DNA of 64,000 bases. Source: Streptomyces californicus. GTDB taxonomy: Bacteria; Actinomycetota; Actinomycetes; Streptomycetales; Streptomycetaceae. The DNA is taken from positions 38,032 through 102,031 of the forward strand of contig NZ_JNZZ01000023.1 of the NCBI RefSeq assembly GCF_000717645.1, read 5' to 3'. How positions within the stretch are numbered: the stretch's first letter is position 1; each line of letters begins with the position of its first letter. This document shows, one piece after another, positions 22,503 to 31,745 of the stretch. Made by a program: the position numbers and the translations under genes. The notes under the pieces are model-generated. The model was not told where the DNA came from and did not search any database. It worked only from the letters and a program-made list of their open reading frames with translations.

Positions 22503-24683
22503 TCAGCCGATTCCGGGGATGAGGGAGAGGAGCAGGTCGATGAGCTTGATGCCGATGAACGGCGCGACGATGCCGCCGAGTCCGTAGATCCCGAGGTTGC
22601 GGCGGAGCATCCGGTCGGCGCTCGCGGGCCGGTAGCGGACGCCCCGGAGGGCCAGCGGGACGAGGGCGACGATGACCAGGGCGTTGAAGACGACCGCCGA
22701 CAGGATCGCGGACTCGGGTGAGGCCAGTCCCATGATGTTGAGCCGGTCCAGCGACGGGTAGGCCACCGCGAACATGGCGGGAATGATCGCGAAGTACTTC
22801 GCGACGTCGTTGGCTATGGAGAACGTCGTCAACGCACCCCGCGTGATGAGGAGTTGTTTGCCGATCTCGACGATCTCGATGAGCTTGGTCGGGTCGGAGT
22901 CGAGGTCCACCATGTTCCCGGCCTCCTTGGCGGCCGAGGTCCCGGTGTTCATCGCCACGCCGACGTCCGCCTGGGCGAGCGCGGGCGCGTCGTTGGTGCC
23001 GTCGCCGGTCATCGCGACGAGCTTGCCGCCGGCCTGCTCCCGCTTGATGAGGGCCATCTTGTCCTCGGGCGTCGCCTCGGCGAGGAAGTCGTCGACGCCA
23101 GCCTCCTCGGCGATCGCCTTCGCGGTCAGCGGGTTGTCGCCCGTGATCATGACCGTACGGATGCCCATGCGGCGCAGTTCGTCGAACCGTTCCCGCATGC
23201 CCTCCTTCACCACGTCCTTGAGGTGGATCACGCCGAGGACCCGGGCGTCGCCGCCCTCGTCCGCCGAGGCCACCAGCAGCGGGGTCCCGCCGGCCTCGGC
23301 GATGCGGTCGGTGAGGTCGCGTACGTCCTCGGGGACCCGGCCCCCTCGCTCCTTCACCCAGGCCACGACGGAGCCGGAGGCGCCCTTGCGCACCGCGCGC
23401 CCGTCGAGGTCGACGCCCGACATCCGGGTCTGCGCGGTGAACCGCACCCAGTCGGCGCCGGGCAGCTCCCCCGGATCCCGCTCCCGCAGCCCGTACGCCT
23501 CCTCGGCCAGGACGACGATCGAGCGGCCCTCGGGGGTCTCGTCGGCGAGCGAGGAGAGCTGGGCGGCGTCCGCGAGTTCGGCCGCCGGGACGCCCGCGAC
23601 CGGGACGAACTCGGCCGCCTGCCGGTTGCCGAGGGTGATGGTGCCGGTCTTGTCGAGGAGGAGCGTGGACACGTCTCCGGCGGCCTCGACCGCGCGTCCG
23701 GACATGGCGAGCACGTTGCGCTGCACGAGGCGGTCCATGCCCGCGATGCCGATCGCGGACAGCAGCGCCCCGATCGTGGTGGGGATCAGGCAGACCAGCA
23801 GCGCGGCCAGCACGATCATCGAGGTCTGATCGTCGGCCCCGGCGTAGATCGCGAAGGGCTTGAGGGTGACGACGGCGAGCAGGAAGACGATCGTGAGGGA
23901 CGCCAGAAGGATGTTCAGGGCGATCTCGTTGGGCGTCTTCTGCCGGGAGGCGCCCTCCACCAGGCCGATCATGCGGTCGATGAAGGTCTCGCCGGGCTTC
24001 GTGGTGATCCGGACGACGATCCGGTCGGACAGCACCTTCGTGCCGCCGGTCACCGCGCTGCGGTCGCCGCCGGACTCTCGGATGACCGGGGCCGATTCGC
24101 CGGTGATCGCGGACTCGTCGACGGAGGCGACGCCCTCGACCACGTCCCCGTCGCCGGGGATGACGTCGCCGGCCTCGCAGACCACCAGGTCCCCGACGCG
24201 CAGGTCCGTCCCCGCGACGCGCTCCTCGGTGCGGGCCCCGGCGGGCGCTCCGGTACGTACTCCGGTACGGCTCTGCTTGAGGGAGTCGACGCCGGGGACG
24301 ACACGGCGGGCGACCGTGTCGGTCTTGGCCTTGCGCAGCGTGTCGGCCTGGGCCTTGCCGCGGCCCTCCGCGACCGCCTCCGCCAGGTTGGCGAAGATCG
24401 TGGTCAGCCAGAGCCAGCCGGTGATCGCCCAGCCGAACCAGTCCGTCGGGTCGGTGAGCGCGAGCGCGGTGGTGACGACGGAGCCGACCAGGACGACGAA
24501 CATCACCGGCGACTTGACCATGACGCGCGGATCGAGCTTGCGCAGGGCGTCCGGGAACGAGGTCACCAACTGCCGGGGGTCGAACAGCCCGCTGCCGCCC
24601 CGGGCGGGGGCTGCCCCGGGTCCGCCGGCCGGCGGCGCGTCGGTGCGAGGGGGACGGGTGGGGGCGGGGGTGGCGGTGCTCAT
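22503..24683 (-). CDS. kdpB: Potassium-transporting P-type ATPase subunit B
   Basis: 726 residues, the catalytic P-type ATPase subunit. The phosphorylation motif DKTGTIT starts at Asp344; [22 protein letters not shown] is the hinge, and TGES the dephosphorylation loop of the actuator domain. It hydrolyses ATP to drive potassium through KdpA. ATG 24683 overlaps the kdpA stop (ATGA), indicating translational coupling. The N-terminal 30 residues are proline-rich, slightly longer than in enterobacterial KdpB. Confidence 0.98.
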   Translation of the reverse strand: MSTATPAPTRPPRTDAPPAGGPGAAPARGGSGLFDPRQLVTSFPDALRKLDPRVMVKSPVMFVVLVGSVVTTALALTDPTDWFGWAITGWLWLTTIFANLAEAVAEGRGKAQADTLRKAKTDTVARRVVPGVDSLKQSRTGVRTGAPAGARTEERVAGTDLRVGDLVVCEAGDVIPGDGDVVEGVASVDESAITGESAPVIRESGGDRSAVTGGTKVLSDRIVVRITTKPGETFIDRMIGLVEGASRQKTPNEIALNILLASLTIVFLLAVVTLKPFAIYAGADDQTSMIVLAALLVCLIPTTIGALLSAIGIAGMDRLVQRNVLAMSGRAVEAAGDVSTLLLDKTGTITLGNRQAAEFVPVAGVPAAELADAAQLSSLADETPEGRSIVVLAEEAYGLRERDPGELPGADWVRFTAQTRMSGVDLDGRAVRKGASGSVVAWVKERGGRVPEDVRDLTDRIAEAGGTPLLVASADEGGDARVLGVIHLKDVVKEGMRERFDELRRMGIRTVMITGDNPLTAKAIAEEAGVDDFLAEATPEDKMALIKREQAGGKLVAMTGDGTNDAPALAQADVGVAMNTGTSAAKEAGNMVDLDSDPTKLIEIVEIGKQLLITRGALTTFSIANDVAKYFAIIPAMFAVAYPSLDRLNIMGLASPESAILSAVVFNALVIVALVPLALRGVRYRPASADRMLRRNLGIYGLGGIVAPFIGIKLIDLLLSLIPGIG

Positions 24684-26344
24684 GAGGCGAGCCCTTCGGC
24701 AAGCGGACCCAGCGCCAGGGCCGGGAAGTAGGTGAGTCCGGTGATGATGAGGATCGTGCCGACGAGCAGCCCCGCGTAGAGCGGCTTGTCGGTGCGCAGC
24801 GTGCCCGCGGTCTCCGGCACCGGCCGCTGCTCGGCGAGCGAGCCGGCCAGGGCGAGGACGAACACCATCGGCAGGAACCGGCCGAGCAGCATCGCGATGC
24901 CGAGCGTGGTGTTGAACCACTGCGTGTCGGCGTTGAGCCCGGCGAAGGCGGAGCCGTTGTTGTTGGCGGCCGAGGTGTAGGCGTACAGGATCTCGGAGAA
25001 GCCGTGCGCGCCGGAGTTGGTCATCGAGTCGGCGGGCGTGGGCAGGGCCATGGCGACGGCGGTGAAGCCGAGTACGAGCGCCGGGGTGACGAGGATGTAG
25101 CAGGCGGCGAGCTGGATCTGCCGGGTGCCGATCTTCTTGCCGAGGTATTCGGGGGTGCGGCCGACCATCAGTCCGGCGATGAACACGGCGATGACCGCCA
25201 TGATCAGCATGCCGTAGAGGCCGGAGCCGACGCCGCCGGGGGCGATCTCGCCGAGCTGCATGCCCAGCAGGGTGATACCGCCGCCGAATCCGGTGTACGA
25301 GGAGTGGAAGGAATTCACCGCGCCGGTGGAGGTGAGCGTGGTGGCCACGGCGAAGAGCGACGATCCGGCGATGCCGAAACGGGTCTCCTTGCCTTCCATG
25401 GCGCCGCCCGCGATCTCGAAAGCGGGCCCCCGGTGGGCGAATTCGGTCCACATCATCAGCGCCGAGAAGCCGAGCCAGATGACGGCCATCGCACCGAGGA
25501 TCGCGTATCCCTGCTTCAGCGAGCCGACCATCCGGCCGAAGGTCCGCGTCAGCGCGAACGGGATCAGCAGGATGAGGAAGATCTCGAAGAGGTTGGACAG
25601 CGGATTCGGATTCTCGAAGGGGTGGGCGGAGTTGGCGTTGAAATAGCCGCCGCCGTTGGTTCCGAGTTCCTTGATGGCTTCCTGGGAGGCGACCGCGCCG
25701 CCGTTCCATTCCTGCGTACCGCCGGTGAACTGTCCGACGGAGTGGATGCCGGAGAAGTTCTGGATCGCCCCGCAGGCGACGAGGACGATCGCGCCGAGGA
25801 ACGCGATGGGCAGCAGAACGCGTACGGTGCCGCGCACCAGGTCGGCCCAGAAGTTGCCGAGTTCACCGGTGCGGGAGCGGGCGAAGCCCCGTACGAGCGC
25901 CACCGCGACGGCCATGCCGACGGCGGCGGACAGGAAGTTCTGCACGGCGAGGCCGCCGGTCTGCACGACGTGGCCCATGGCCTGTTCGCCGTAGTAGGAC
26001 TGCCAGTTGGTGTTGGCGACGAAGGACGCGGCGGTGTTGAACGCCTGGTCGGGGTCGATCGAGGAGAAGCCGAGCGAGCCGGGCAGCGAGCCCTGGACGC
26101 GCTGCATCAGGTAGAGGAGCAGCACGCTCACCGCCGAGAAGGCCAGCACGCCCCGCAGATAGGCGGGCCAGCGCATCTCGGCGGCGGGATTGGCGCCGAT
26201 GACGCGGTAGATCCACTTCTCCGGCCGGTAGTGCTTCTCGGAGGAGTAGACCCGTGCCATGTAGTCGCCGAGCGGGCGATAGGAGAGGGCGAGCGCGGCT
26301 ATCAGCGCGGTGAGCTGGAGCACGCCGGCGAGTTGGGGACTCAT
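24680..26344 (-). CDS. kdpA: Potassium-transporting ATPase subunit A
   Basis: 554 residues with about ten membrane helices: the potassium-selective channel-like subunit. Filter-like segments include [34 protein letters not shown] and the [13 protein letters not shown] region. It starts eight bases after kdpF and ends overlapping kdpB. It forms the ion path of the KdpFABC pump in the plasma membrane. Confidence 0.98.
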   Translation of the reverse strand: MSPQLAGVLQLTALIAALALSYRPLGDYMARVYSSEKHYRPEKWIYRVIGANPAAEMRWPAYLRGVLAFSAVSVLLLYLMQRVQGSLPGSLGFSSIDPDQAFNTAASFVANTNWQSYYGEQAMGHVVQTGGLAVQNFLSAAVGMAVAVALVRGFARSRTGELGNFWADLVRGTVRVLLPIAFLGAIVLVACGAIQNFSGIHSVGQFTGGTQEWNGGAVASQEAIKELGTNGGGYFNANSAHPFENPNPLSNLFEIFLILLIPFALTRTFGRMVGSLKQGYAILGAMAVIWLGFSALMMWTEFAHRGPAFEIAGGAMEGKETRFGIAGSSLFAVATTLTSTGAVNSFHSSYTGFGGGITLLGMQLGEIAPGGVGSGLYGMLIMAVIAVFIAGLMVGRTPEYLGKKIGTRQIQLAACYILVTPALVLGFTAVAMALPTPADSMTNSGAHGFSEILYAYTSAANNNGSAFAGLNADTQWFNTTLGIAMLLGRFLPMVFVLALAGSLAEQRPVPETAGTLRTDKPLYAGLLVGTILIITGLTYFPALALGPLAEGLAS

Positions 26345-26352
26345 GTCCGTTC

Positions 26353-26442
26353 TCAGAACCTCTCCGGGAAGAGGAGAGCCAGGACGAGATATCCGAGCAG
26401 GGACACGGCCACGACGAGGCCGACGACATTCTCGACGGTCAT
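26353..26442 (-). CDS. kdpF: KdpF peptide of the potassium ATPase
   Basis: 29 residues: [29 protein letters not shown], given here as a short stretch ([20 protein letters not shown] is the single membrane helix), with the conserved FPERF ending of KdpF. It stabilises the Kdp complex. Its ATG overlaps the stop of an even smaller upstream peptide gene (ATGA). Confidence 0.95.
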   Translation of the reverse strand: MTVENVVGLVVAVSLLGYLVLALLFPERF

Positions 26443-26522
26443 GGCTTGGTCACCCCTCGGGCGACGAGAGCCACCAGCGCGAATATCGCGGTCGTGGTGG
26501 CGACGAAGGCCAGATCGGCCAT
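26439..26522 (-). CDS. 27-residue single-helix membrane peptide heading the kdp operon
   Basis: The reading frame begins at ATG 26522 with AGGAG six bases upstream and ends inside the kdpF start codon. The product has one hydrophobic stretch ([20 protein letters not shown]) and a basic end (ARGVTKP). The strong ribosome site, the ATGA overlap with kdpF and the membrane helix make it a credible gene. I recall similar unnamed peptides before kdpF in other Streptomyces. It could be an accessory subunit or a leader that couples translation. Confidence 0.75.
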   Translation of the reverse strand: MADLAFVATTTAIFALVALVARGVTKP

Positions 26523-26656
26523 CGCGGACTCCTGATGGATAAGGGGAAGGGAAAGGAGATCGGCCGTTCGGCCAAGAAGAGGAAACCTCGGATTCACCCG
26601 CGGGTTGAGCCTCCTTGACGGGGTCCATACGAGGACGGGGCCGCCTTTGACGCCGG
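26523..26656 (-). promoter_or_regulatory. Presumed kdp promoter region
   Basis: The 130 bases upstream of the kdp operon are less GC-rich than the surroundings and contain two inverted repeats: a quasi-palindrome TCACCCGCGGGTTGA at 26594-26608 and a GGCCG/CGGCC hairpin at 26561-26572. Either could be a regulatory site. No KdpD/KdpE genes lie in the window, and I did not recognise a riboswitch. Confidence 0.35.
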
Positions 26657-26858
26657 TCTGACGCGGGTACGGAAACGGGTCCTCGCGCGGCTGCGCAGCG
26701 TGGCCGGGCGCGCTCGGCGTGGGTACGGAAACGGGGCCGGGTACGGCTGCGCAGCGTGGCCGGGCGCGCTCGACGCGGGCACGGAAACGGGCCCCCGCAC
26801 CGCCGAACAGCGTGGCCGGGCGCGCTCGGCGCAGGTACGGAACCGGGCTCCGGCCCCG
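26657..26858. repeat. 56-bp tandem repeat array
   Basis: About three and a half copies of a 56-bp unit; the core CAGCGTGGCCGGGCGCGCTC starts at 26696, 26752 and 26808, and a partial unit precedes them. The array lies between the lysA-like gene end and the kdp promoter. No gene is supported in 26523-26935. Confidence 0.8.
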
Positions 26859-26935
26859 TACCCGCGCCGCCGCACCGCCCAGGCCCCCGCGCCGCTCAGG
26901 CCCCGGCGTCCCGCGCCCGGCGTCCGGCCTCTCGC

Positions 26936-28270
26936 TCAGGCCCCCACGTCGCGTCGTCGCAGGTCCTCCTGCGTCTCGCGCCGGATCAGCAGCCGGGCCG
27001 TACCGCCGTGGACCGCGACGACCGGCGGCCGGCCCACGAGGTTGTAGGCGGAGGCCATGGACACCTGGTAGGCGCCCGCCACCGGCACCGCGAGGAGATC
27101 GCCGGGGCGTACGTCCCCGGGCAGCGGGACGTCGGCGGCGAGGACGTCGCCCGCCTCGCAGTGGCGGCCCACCACCGTGGCCGCGACCGGTCCGGCGGTG
27201 GGGACGCGGCCGACCAGGCGGGGTGCGTAGCGGGCCCCGTACAGGGCGGGCCGGGGGTTGTCGCTCATGCCCCCGTCGACGGCGACGAACAGCGTCCGGC
27301 CGGTGTGCTTGACGGCGAGGACGCGGTACAGCGCCACCCCGGCCGGGGCCGCGATCGCCCTCCCCGGCTCGATGACCAGGCGCGGCACGGGCAGCCCCGC
27401 GACCGCGCAGCTCGCGGCGAGTTCGGCGGTGAGGCGGCGCGCGAGGGCGGTCGGATCGAGCGCGGGCTCGCCCGGCCGGTGGGCGACGCCGTGGCCGCCG
27501 CCCAGGTCGAGTTCGGGGAGGGTGACGCCGTGGCTCTCGTGTACGCGCGCCATCAGCCCGACCATGCGGCGCACGGCCACCAGGTACGGCTTCACGTCGG
27601 TGATCTGGGAGCCGATGTGGCAGTGCAGCCCGGTCAGTTCGAGGGAGCTCTGACCGAGCACCCGGGCGATGGCGTGCTGCGCCGAGCCGTCCGTGAGGGA
27701 CAGGCCGAACTTCTGGTCCTCGGTTCCGGTACGGATCTTCTCGTGGCCGCCCGCCGCCACCCCGGGCACCACCCGCACCATCACCTTCTGGCGGCGGGCG
27801 GGCCCGGTGAGCGCGGCGATCCGGGCGATCTCCGAGGGGCTGTCGACGACGATCCGGCCGACGCCCAGCCGGAGCGCGGTCGCGAGGTCGCGGGGCGACT
27901 TCGCGTTGCCGTGCAGCACCATGCGCTCGGGCGGGAACCCGGCGGCGTGCGCGAGGTCGAGTTCACCGGCCGAACAGACGTCCAGGCCGAGCCCCTCCTC
28001 GTCGATCCAGCGCACTATCGCCCGGCACAGGAACGCCTTGGCCGCGTACAGGACGTCGGCTGCGGGGAAGGCCGCGCGGTAGGTCCGGCACCGGGTCCGT
28101 ATCTCGTCCTCGTCCACCACGTAGGCGGGGGTGTCGAAGCGGTCGGCGGTCTCGGCGAGGGAGACCCCGCCGACGCTCAGGTGCCCGTGCGGGAGCCGGG
28201 CCGTGGAGGCCGGCCAGACGGAGAGGTCGTCCGGCGCGGTGGGGAGGCGGGTGGGCAGAAGCTCGGTCAT
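26936..28270 (-). CDS. lysA: Diaminopimelate decarboxylase-like enzyme (LysA paralogue)
   Basis: 444 residues, fold type III PLP decarboxylase. Lys78 in YAAKAF binds PLP; HCHIGSQITD, DLGGGHG and the CEAGD motif (REHCEAGD-like, here GRHCEAGDVL) are present, as is the C-terminal AYQVSMASAYN. It should convert meso-diaminopimelate to lysine in the cytoplasm. GGHG replaces the more usual GGGFGI/L, and the protein is shorter than the housekeeping enzyme, so a related substrate (for example ornithine, arginine or a modified diaminopimelate) is possible. It follows the SAV_915 gene at 37 bases. Confidence 0.82.
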   Translation of the reverse strand: MTELLPTRLPTAPDDLSVWPASTARLPHGHLSVGGVSLAETADRFDTPAYVVDEDEIRTRCRTYRAAFPAADVLYAAKAFLCRAIVRWIDEEGLGLDVCSAGELDLAHAAGFPPERMVLHGNAKSPRDLATALRLGVGRIVVDSPSEIARIAALTGPARRQKVMVRVVPGVAAGGHEKIRTGTEDQKFGLSLTDGSAQHAIARVLGQSSLELTGLHCHIGSQITDVKPYLVAVRRMVGLMARVHESHGVTLPELDLGGGHGVAHRPGEPALDPTALARRLTAELAASCAVAGLPVPRLVIEPGRAIAAPAGVALYRVLAVKHTGRTLFVAVDGGMSDNPRPALYGARYAPRLVGRVPTAGPVAATVVGRHCEAGDVLAADVPLPGDVRPGDLLAVPVAGAYQVSMASAYNLVGRPPVVAVHGGTARLLIRRETQEDLRRRDVGA

Positions 28271-28307
28271 GACGGCGACTCCTCGGGGGCGGGGAACGGG
28301 GCGCGGG

Positions 28308-28853
28308 TCACCGGACGACGCGGGTGGGCAGCAGGTCGCCGCCCGCCGGTGCGCGGGTGACGGCCGGGGCCGAGAGCGCCGGGTCGACGACGACCCGGTC
28401 GACGCCGAGCGGCTCGACGAGCAGGCGCAGGGCGGGCTCGGCGAGCCGGATCGCGGCGTGGCCGGCCCCGAGGGTCGCGGTCAGCAGGTCGCGCGCGGTG
28501 AAGCCGACGGCGGTGCGCTCGCCCAGCGGCGTACGGAACATCCGCAGTACGGGCCCGGCGTCGGTCGCACGGACGGGCACGAAGAGGAGCCCGGGGCGGG
28601 GGCGCGCGTCACGGGCCGGGGCGTCGGCCCGCGCCCGGCCGGCACCGGCCGGGGCTGTGCCGTGAGCACGGTCCGGGGCCGCGCTGCGGGCGTGCTCCTG
28701 GGCGGCGCTCCGGACCAGGGCCGCGCTCCGGGCCTGGACCGTGCTCGGGGCCTGGGCCGTGCCCCGGGTGCGGTCGGCGGGTTCGCCGGGGTCCGGTTCG
28801 TCGGGGTCCGGTTCGTCGGGGTCCGGTTCGTCGTCGTACGAGATGAGGCACAC
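28308..28853 (-). CDS. SAV_915-family protein
   Basis: 181 residues. The N-terminus has a repetitive DEPDP tract and an Ala/Arg-rich linker. From about residue 85 it matches SAV_915-type proteins as I recall them: LFVPVRATDAGPVLRMFRTPLGERTAVGFT, then LLTATLGAGHAAIRL and LLVEPLGVDRVVVDP. It is related to the SseB N-terminal domain, and its function is unknown. GTG 28853 is chosen because GGAGG lies six bases upstream. It is upstream of the lysA-like gene in the same direction and spaced for cotranscription. Confidence 0.72.
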   Translation of the reverse strand: MCLISYDDEPDPDEPDPDEPDPGEPADRTRGTAQAPSTVQARSAALVRSAAQEHARSAAPDRAHGTAPAGAGRARADAPARDARPRPGLLFVPVRATDAGPVLRMFRTPLGERTAVGFTARDLLTATLGAGHAAIRLAEPALRLLVEPLGVDRVVVDPALSAPAVTRAPAGGDLLPTRVVR

Positions 28854-29252
28854 GGGCTTCCTCCGGGGGCAGGGGCGGCCGTCGTCCGACCGCACGACGC
28901 CGAAGCTATGCCCGGCCCCGCCCCCTGAGCCCTGCCGCCTGACGCGTTGTTGACGGCCGCCGCCCGGTTCATACGCATCGCTGACGGGCACGGCGCCGAC
29001 ACGCGGCCGTGAAGCCCCGCCGCACGGCCGACACTCCGCGCCCTCCCCCCACCCGCGCGGCCCGCCCTCACCGACTCGGGCCGGCCGCACTCGCCCGCGC
29101 CCATACGCCGCCTCAGCCCGGCGCCGGGGCCGGCCCCGCCCGTACGCCACCCCGGCCCGGGTGCTCAGCCCCACCCGCCCCCACCGCCGCAGACGCAGCC
29201 CGCAGACGCAGCCCACAGCCGTCCCCCGGCCGGCCCCGAAGCCCCCAGGGGC
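28854..29252. other. Gene-free stretch
   Basis: About 400 bases upstream of the SAV_915 gene. It contains a TTGACG hexamer at 28949-28954 and other promoter-like fragments but no supported gene, and I could not place a terminator for the gene at its right side. Confidence 0.4.
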
Positions 29253-29843
29253 TCAGCCCCGGACGCGTGCCCGGCGGGACATCACCGCGCGCAGGACGCG
29301 GCGGCCCTCCGTGGACAGGTCCAGCGCCTTGCGGAGGCCCGCGCCGCTGCCCGTCGTGCCGGAGGTCTCGGCGAGGATCTCCAGGATGCGGACCTGGCGC
29401 TCCAGCTCCCCCGCGACCAGCGGGCCCAGGGCGGCCGGTTCGCCGGTGCGGGCGGCCTCGACCAGGTCGTCCCCGTCCTCCGCCCGGCCCCCGTCCGGAG
29501 CGTCGAACCGCCCGTGGACGCGGAGCGCGACCAGCGAACAGAGGTCGGCCCACTCCCGCAGCGCGGGGGCGGCGAAGTCGGAGGGAGCGGTGGCCAGGGA
29601 GGCCCGTACGAGCGCGGCCGGGTCATCGGCGCCCGGGACCGCCCCGGCGTCGGCGTCCAGCTCCCTGCGCACCGACGCGAGCCGGTTGGCCCAATCCCGA
29701 CCCTCCTCGCAGCTCGCCCAGAGCGGGCGCAGGGGCTCGGTCCCGGCGCCCGCGAGCAGCGGCAGGCACCGGTCCAGGCAAGCCACGGCAGCGGCGGCCA
29801 GGGTGCGCTCATCGGCTCGCTCGATCAGTTCCAACAGACTCAT
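29253..29843 (-). CDS. Conserved hypothetical helical protein
   Basis: 196 residues, largely helical, no membrane segment: MSLLELIERADERTLAAAAVACLDRCLPLLAGAG, then WASCEEGRDWANRLASVRRELD and a C-terminal LAETSGTTGSGAGLRKALDLSTEGRRVLRAVMSRRAR. No catalytic motif is recognised. GGGAGACGTCG precedes ATG 29843. It follows the DUF4328 gene by 49 bases in the same direction; a shared transcript is possible. Confidence 0.75.
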   Translation of the reverse strand: MSLLELIERADERTLAAAAVACLDRCLPLLAGAGTEPLRPLWASCEEGRDWANRLASVRRELDADAGAVPGADDPAALVRASLATAPSDFAAPALREWADLCSLVALRVHGRFDAPDGGRAEDGDDLVEAARTGEPAALGPLVAGELERQVRILEILAETSGTTGSGAGLRKALDLSTEGRRVLRAVMSRRARVRG

Positions 29844-29892
29844 CGACGTCTCCCTCGGTCTACCGACTACAGCGCCGAATGGCTGAAAATCG

Positions 29893-30717
29893 TCACTTTA
29901 GGGGAGCGTCCGACACGGCCGGCACAGAATTCACGGCGCGGGCGGCCCGTTCGACCTGCATCCGGGTGAGCGCGCGGACGAAGAGGATGGCGAGGACGGC
30001 GGCGACGATGTCCAGCGCGTCGCTGGCCACCACCAGGCCCGCGGCCCGCGCGACCTCCTCGGGCTCGAAGGCCCGCGACCAGATCTTTTCGGCGACGCGG
30101 GTGGCGAGCAGGCTCAGGACCCACGCGCCCCACCAGAGCTTGAGCGGGGTCTTGGGCACCGTGCGCCACCCGTCGCCCGGCCCGGTCTGCGCGCTGGCCT
30201 CCCACACCCCGCTCGCGACGCGGTAGGGGATCCAGAGGTTGGCGATCGGGACGAACCAGCCACCGATCGCCCAGCCGGGGCCCAGCCGCTGCACTCCGGC
30301 GTGGAAGACCTCGGCGTTCCGGCGGGTGCGGTGGAACCAGACGACGAAGACGATGGCCGTGACCACCAGCGCCGTGCCCTGCACGAGGGCCGCGAGCACG
30401 AAATACCGCTCGGCGATCTGGGCCGCGCGCATGTGGACGTCCGGGGAGCCGCCCTCCGCCAGGGCGCCCCAGCGGCTCCGCACCCGCAGCCCGGTGACGA
30501 CGGCGAACACGTCGGCGGCGATGACCACCCCGAGCAGCACCGTCACGGCCCGCGCGAGGGCGACGGGCGAGCGCGGCCAGGCGCCGGCGGTCCAGCCGCC
30601 CGGCCCGGGCACCGGGGCCATCAGCCCGCCGGGCAGCGGCGGGCGGGTTCCCGAGCAGAAGGTGCACAGGTCGTCGGCCGTGACGGCCGTTCTGGTACGG
30701 CAACGGGTACAGAGCAT
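29893..30717 (-). CDS. DUF4328 membrane protein with N-terminal zinc ribbon
   Basis: 274 residues. Two CxxC pairs, CTRC (3-6) and CTFC (18-21), make a small zinc ribbon. Four membrane segments follow in the DUF4328 pattern (VIAADVFAVVTGL, ALVVTAIVFVVWFHRTRRNAEVF, GPGWAIGGWFVPIANLWIPYRV, WWGAWVLSLLA). The WFVPIANLWIPYR motif is diagnostic. Function is unknown; the protein sits in the plasma membrane. ATG 30717 is preceded by GGGGGGA. Confidence 0.87.
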   Translation of the reverse strand: MLCTRCRTRTAVTADDLCTFCSGTRPPLPGGLMAPVPGPGGWTAGAWPRSPVALARAVTVLLGVVIAADVFAVVTGLRVRSRWGALAEGGSPDVHMRAAQIAERYFVLAALVQGTALVVTAIVFVVWFHRTRRNAEVFHAGVQRLGPGWAIGGWFVPIANLWIPYRVASGVWEASAQTGPGDGWRTVPKTPLKLWWGAWVLSLLATRVAEKIWSRAFEPEEVARAAGLVVASDALDIVAAVLAILFVRALTRMQVERAARAVNSVPAVSDAPLK

Positions 30718-31303
30718 GAAGCGGTCCCCCCAGGACGCGGTGCGGTACGGATGCACGGGTGCACGGCCGCGCGCCCTCCCCGGGAACACGCGGCCGACGA
30801 CATGGCGCGCCCGGCGTTCGCCGGGCTGTCAGCCCCGCATCCTCGCAGGTGAGCGGGGTGAGGAACAGGGCGTTACACGTCGGGCGGCATCGACGGGGAG
30901 CGCCGGCGACCGCATCCGCCCTCCTCCGCCCCCTCGCCGCACCGACCATCCGCCCCTCCAGCAGAATCAGCACGAAGCAGGCATACCGAACCGACTCTTT
31001 CCGGTCAGGTCTAAACCATTGACGGGCCGTACAACACCGCACCACCGACCGAAGGATCTTCACAGACCGGGCACATCAACCGTGCGATATGCGGTCCAGC
31101 CCGCCGCATCCCACACTCTCCGTACCCGGGCCACCTCGGCGACACGCTCACGTCACCCATGCGACCTGCACCGATGTGTCCGTAAGAGAGCCAACCGCGC
31201 GTGACCTCCTTCAGCGGGCGTCACTCCCCGTGTAGACATGGCCGAGGCGGCCCCGGCCCACCCGAGAGGCCGCCTCAGCCATGTTCTGGAGGGAAATTCA
31301 GCC
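30718..31303. promoter_or_regulatory. Divergent intergenic region with melC leader
   Basis: About 585 bases between the DUF4328 gene and melC1. The central part (30950-31180) is AT-richer than its surroundings and should contain promoters for both sides. The right end forms the melC leader hairpin listed separately. No gene is supported. Confidence 0.45.
31236..31284 (+). promoter_or_regulatory. Stem-loop in the melC leader
   Basis: A 17-bp stem with one mismatch (31236-31252 against 31268-31284, ACATGGCCGAGGCGGCC type) and a 15-base loop ends five bases before the melC1 ribosome site (GGAGGG at 31289-31294). It could act as an attenuator or mRNA stabiliser. Confidence 0.55.
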
Positions 31304-31729
31304 ATGTCCAGACCCACCCGCCGTCAGGCCATCGGAGTCGCCACCGGCGCGGCCGCGAGCATCGCGCTCGTCGGTACGGCCGCCACGTCCCCGGGCGCCG
31401 CGTCCGCCGCACCCGGGAAGACGGAGGCCCCCGCCCCGGGGCCCGCGCCCTTCGACGAGGTGTTCCAGGGCCGCCGCATCGAGGGCGCGCCCGCCGCGGC
31501 TGACGCCCATGCCCATGGCCAGGCACATGCCCAGGGGCACGCCGGGAACGACGCCGTCTACCGGGTGTGGATCGACGGCCGCGAACTCCATGTGATGCAG
31601 CACGGAAGCAGCGGCTGGAGCAGCGCGATCAACCACTACGAGAGGTTCGCGACCCCGCTCGACACCGCGCGCACCGCGGTCGCCTCCCTCAAGGGCGCCC
31701 ACGTCGTCCCGTTCGACCACACCGCCTGA
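31304..31729 (+). CDS. melC1: Tyrosinase copper chaperone MelC1
   Basis: 141 residues. The twin-arginine signal (RPTRRQAIGVATGAAASIALVG) sends the folded MelC1-MelC2 complex through the Tat system. The mature part has a His-rich stretch (AHAHGQAHAQGHA) and the caddie core YRVWIDGRELHVMQHG and INHYERFATPLDTARTAV. MelC1 delivers copper to tyrosinase and escorts it outside. ATG 31304 is used; an upstream in-frame ATG at 31238 lies inside the leader hairpin. Confidence 0.95.
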   Translation: MSRPTRRQAIGVATGAAASIALVGTAATSPGAASAAPGKTEAPAPGPAPFDEVFQGRRIEGAPAAADAHAHGQAHAQGHAGNDAVYRVWIDGRELHVMQHGSSGWSSAINHYERFATPLDTARTAVASLKGAHVVPFDHTA

Positions 31730-31745
31730 GCCGGGAGCAGCGACC

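Noticed and set aside
22854..24731. 625-codon plus-strand frame opposite kdpB
   Set aside because: Shadow of kdpB; no recognisable domain and no ribosome site.
31238..31303. Upstream in-frame ATG for melC1
   Set aside because: It lies in the leader hairpin and puts 22 residues before the twin-arginine signal, while ATG 31304 has GGAGGG upstream.
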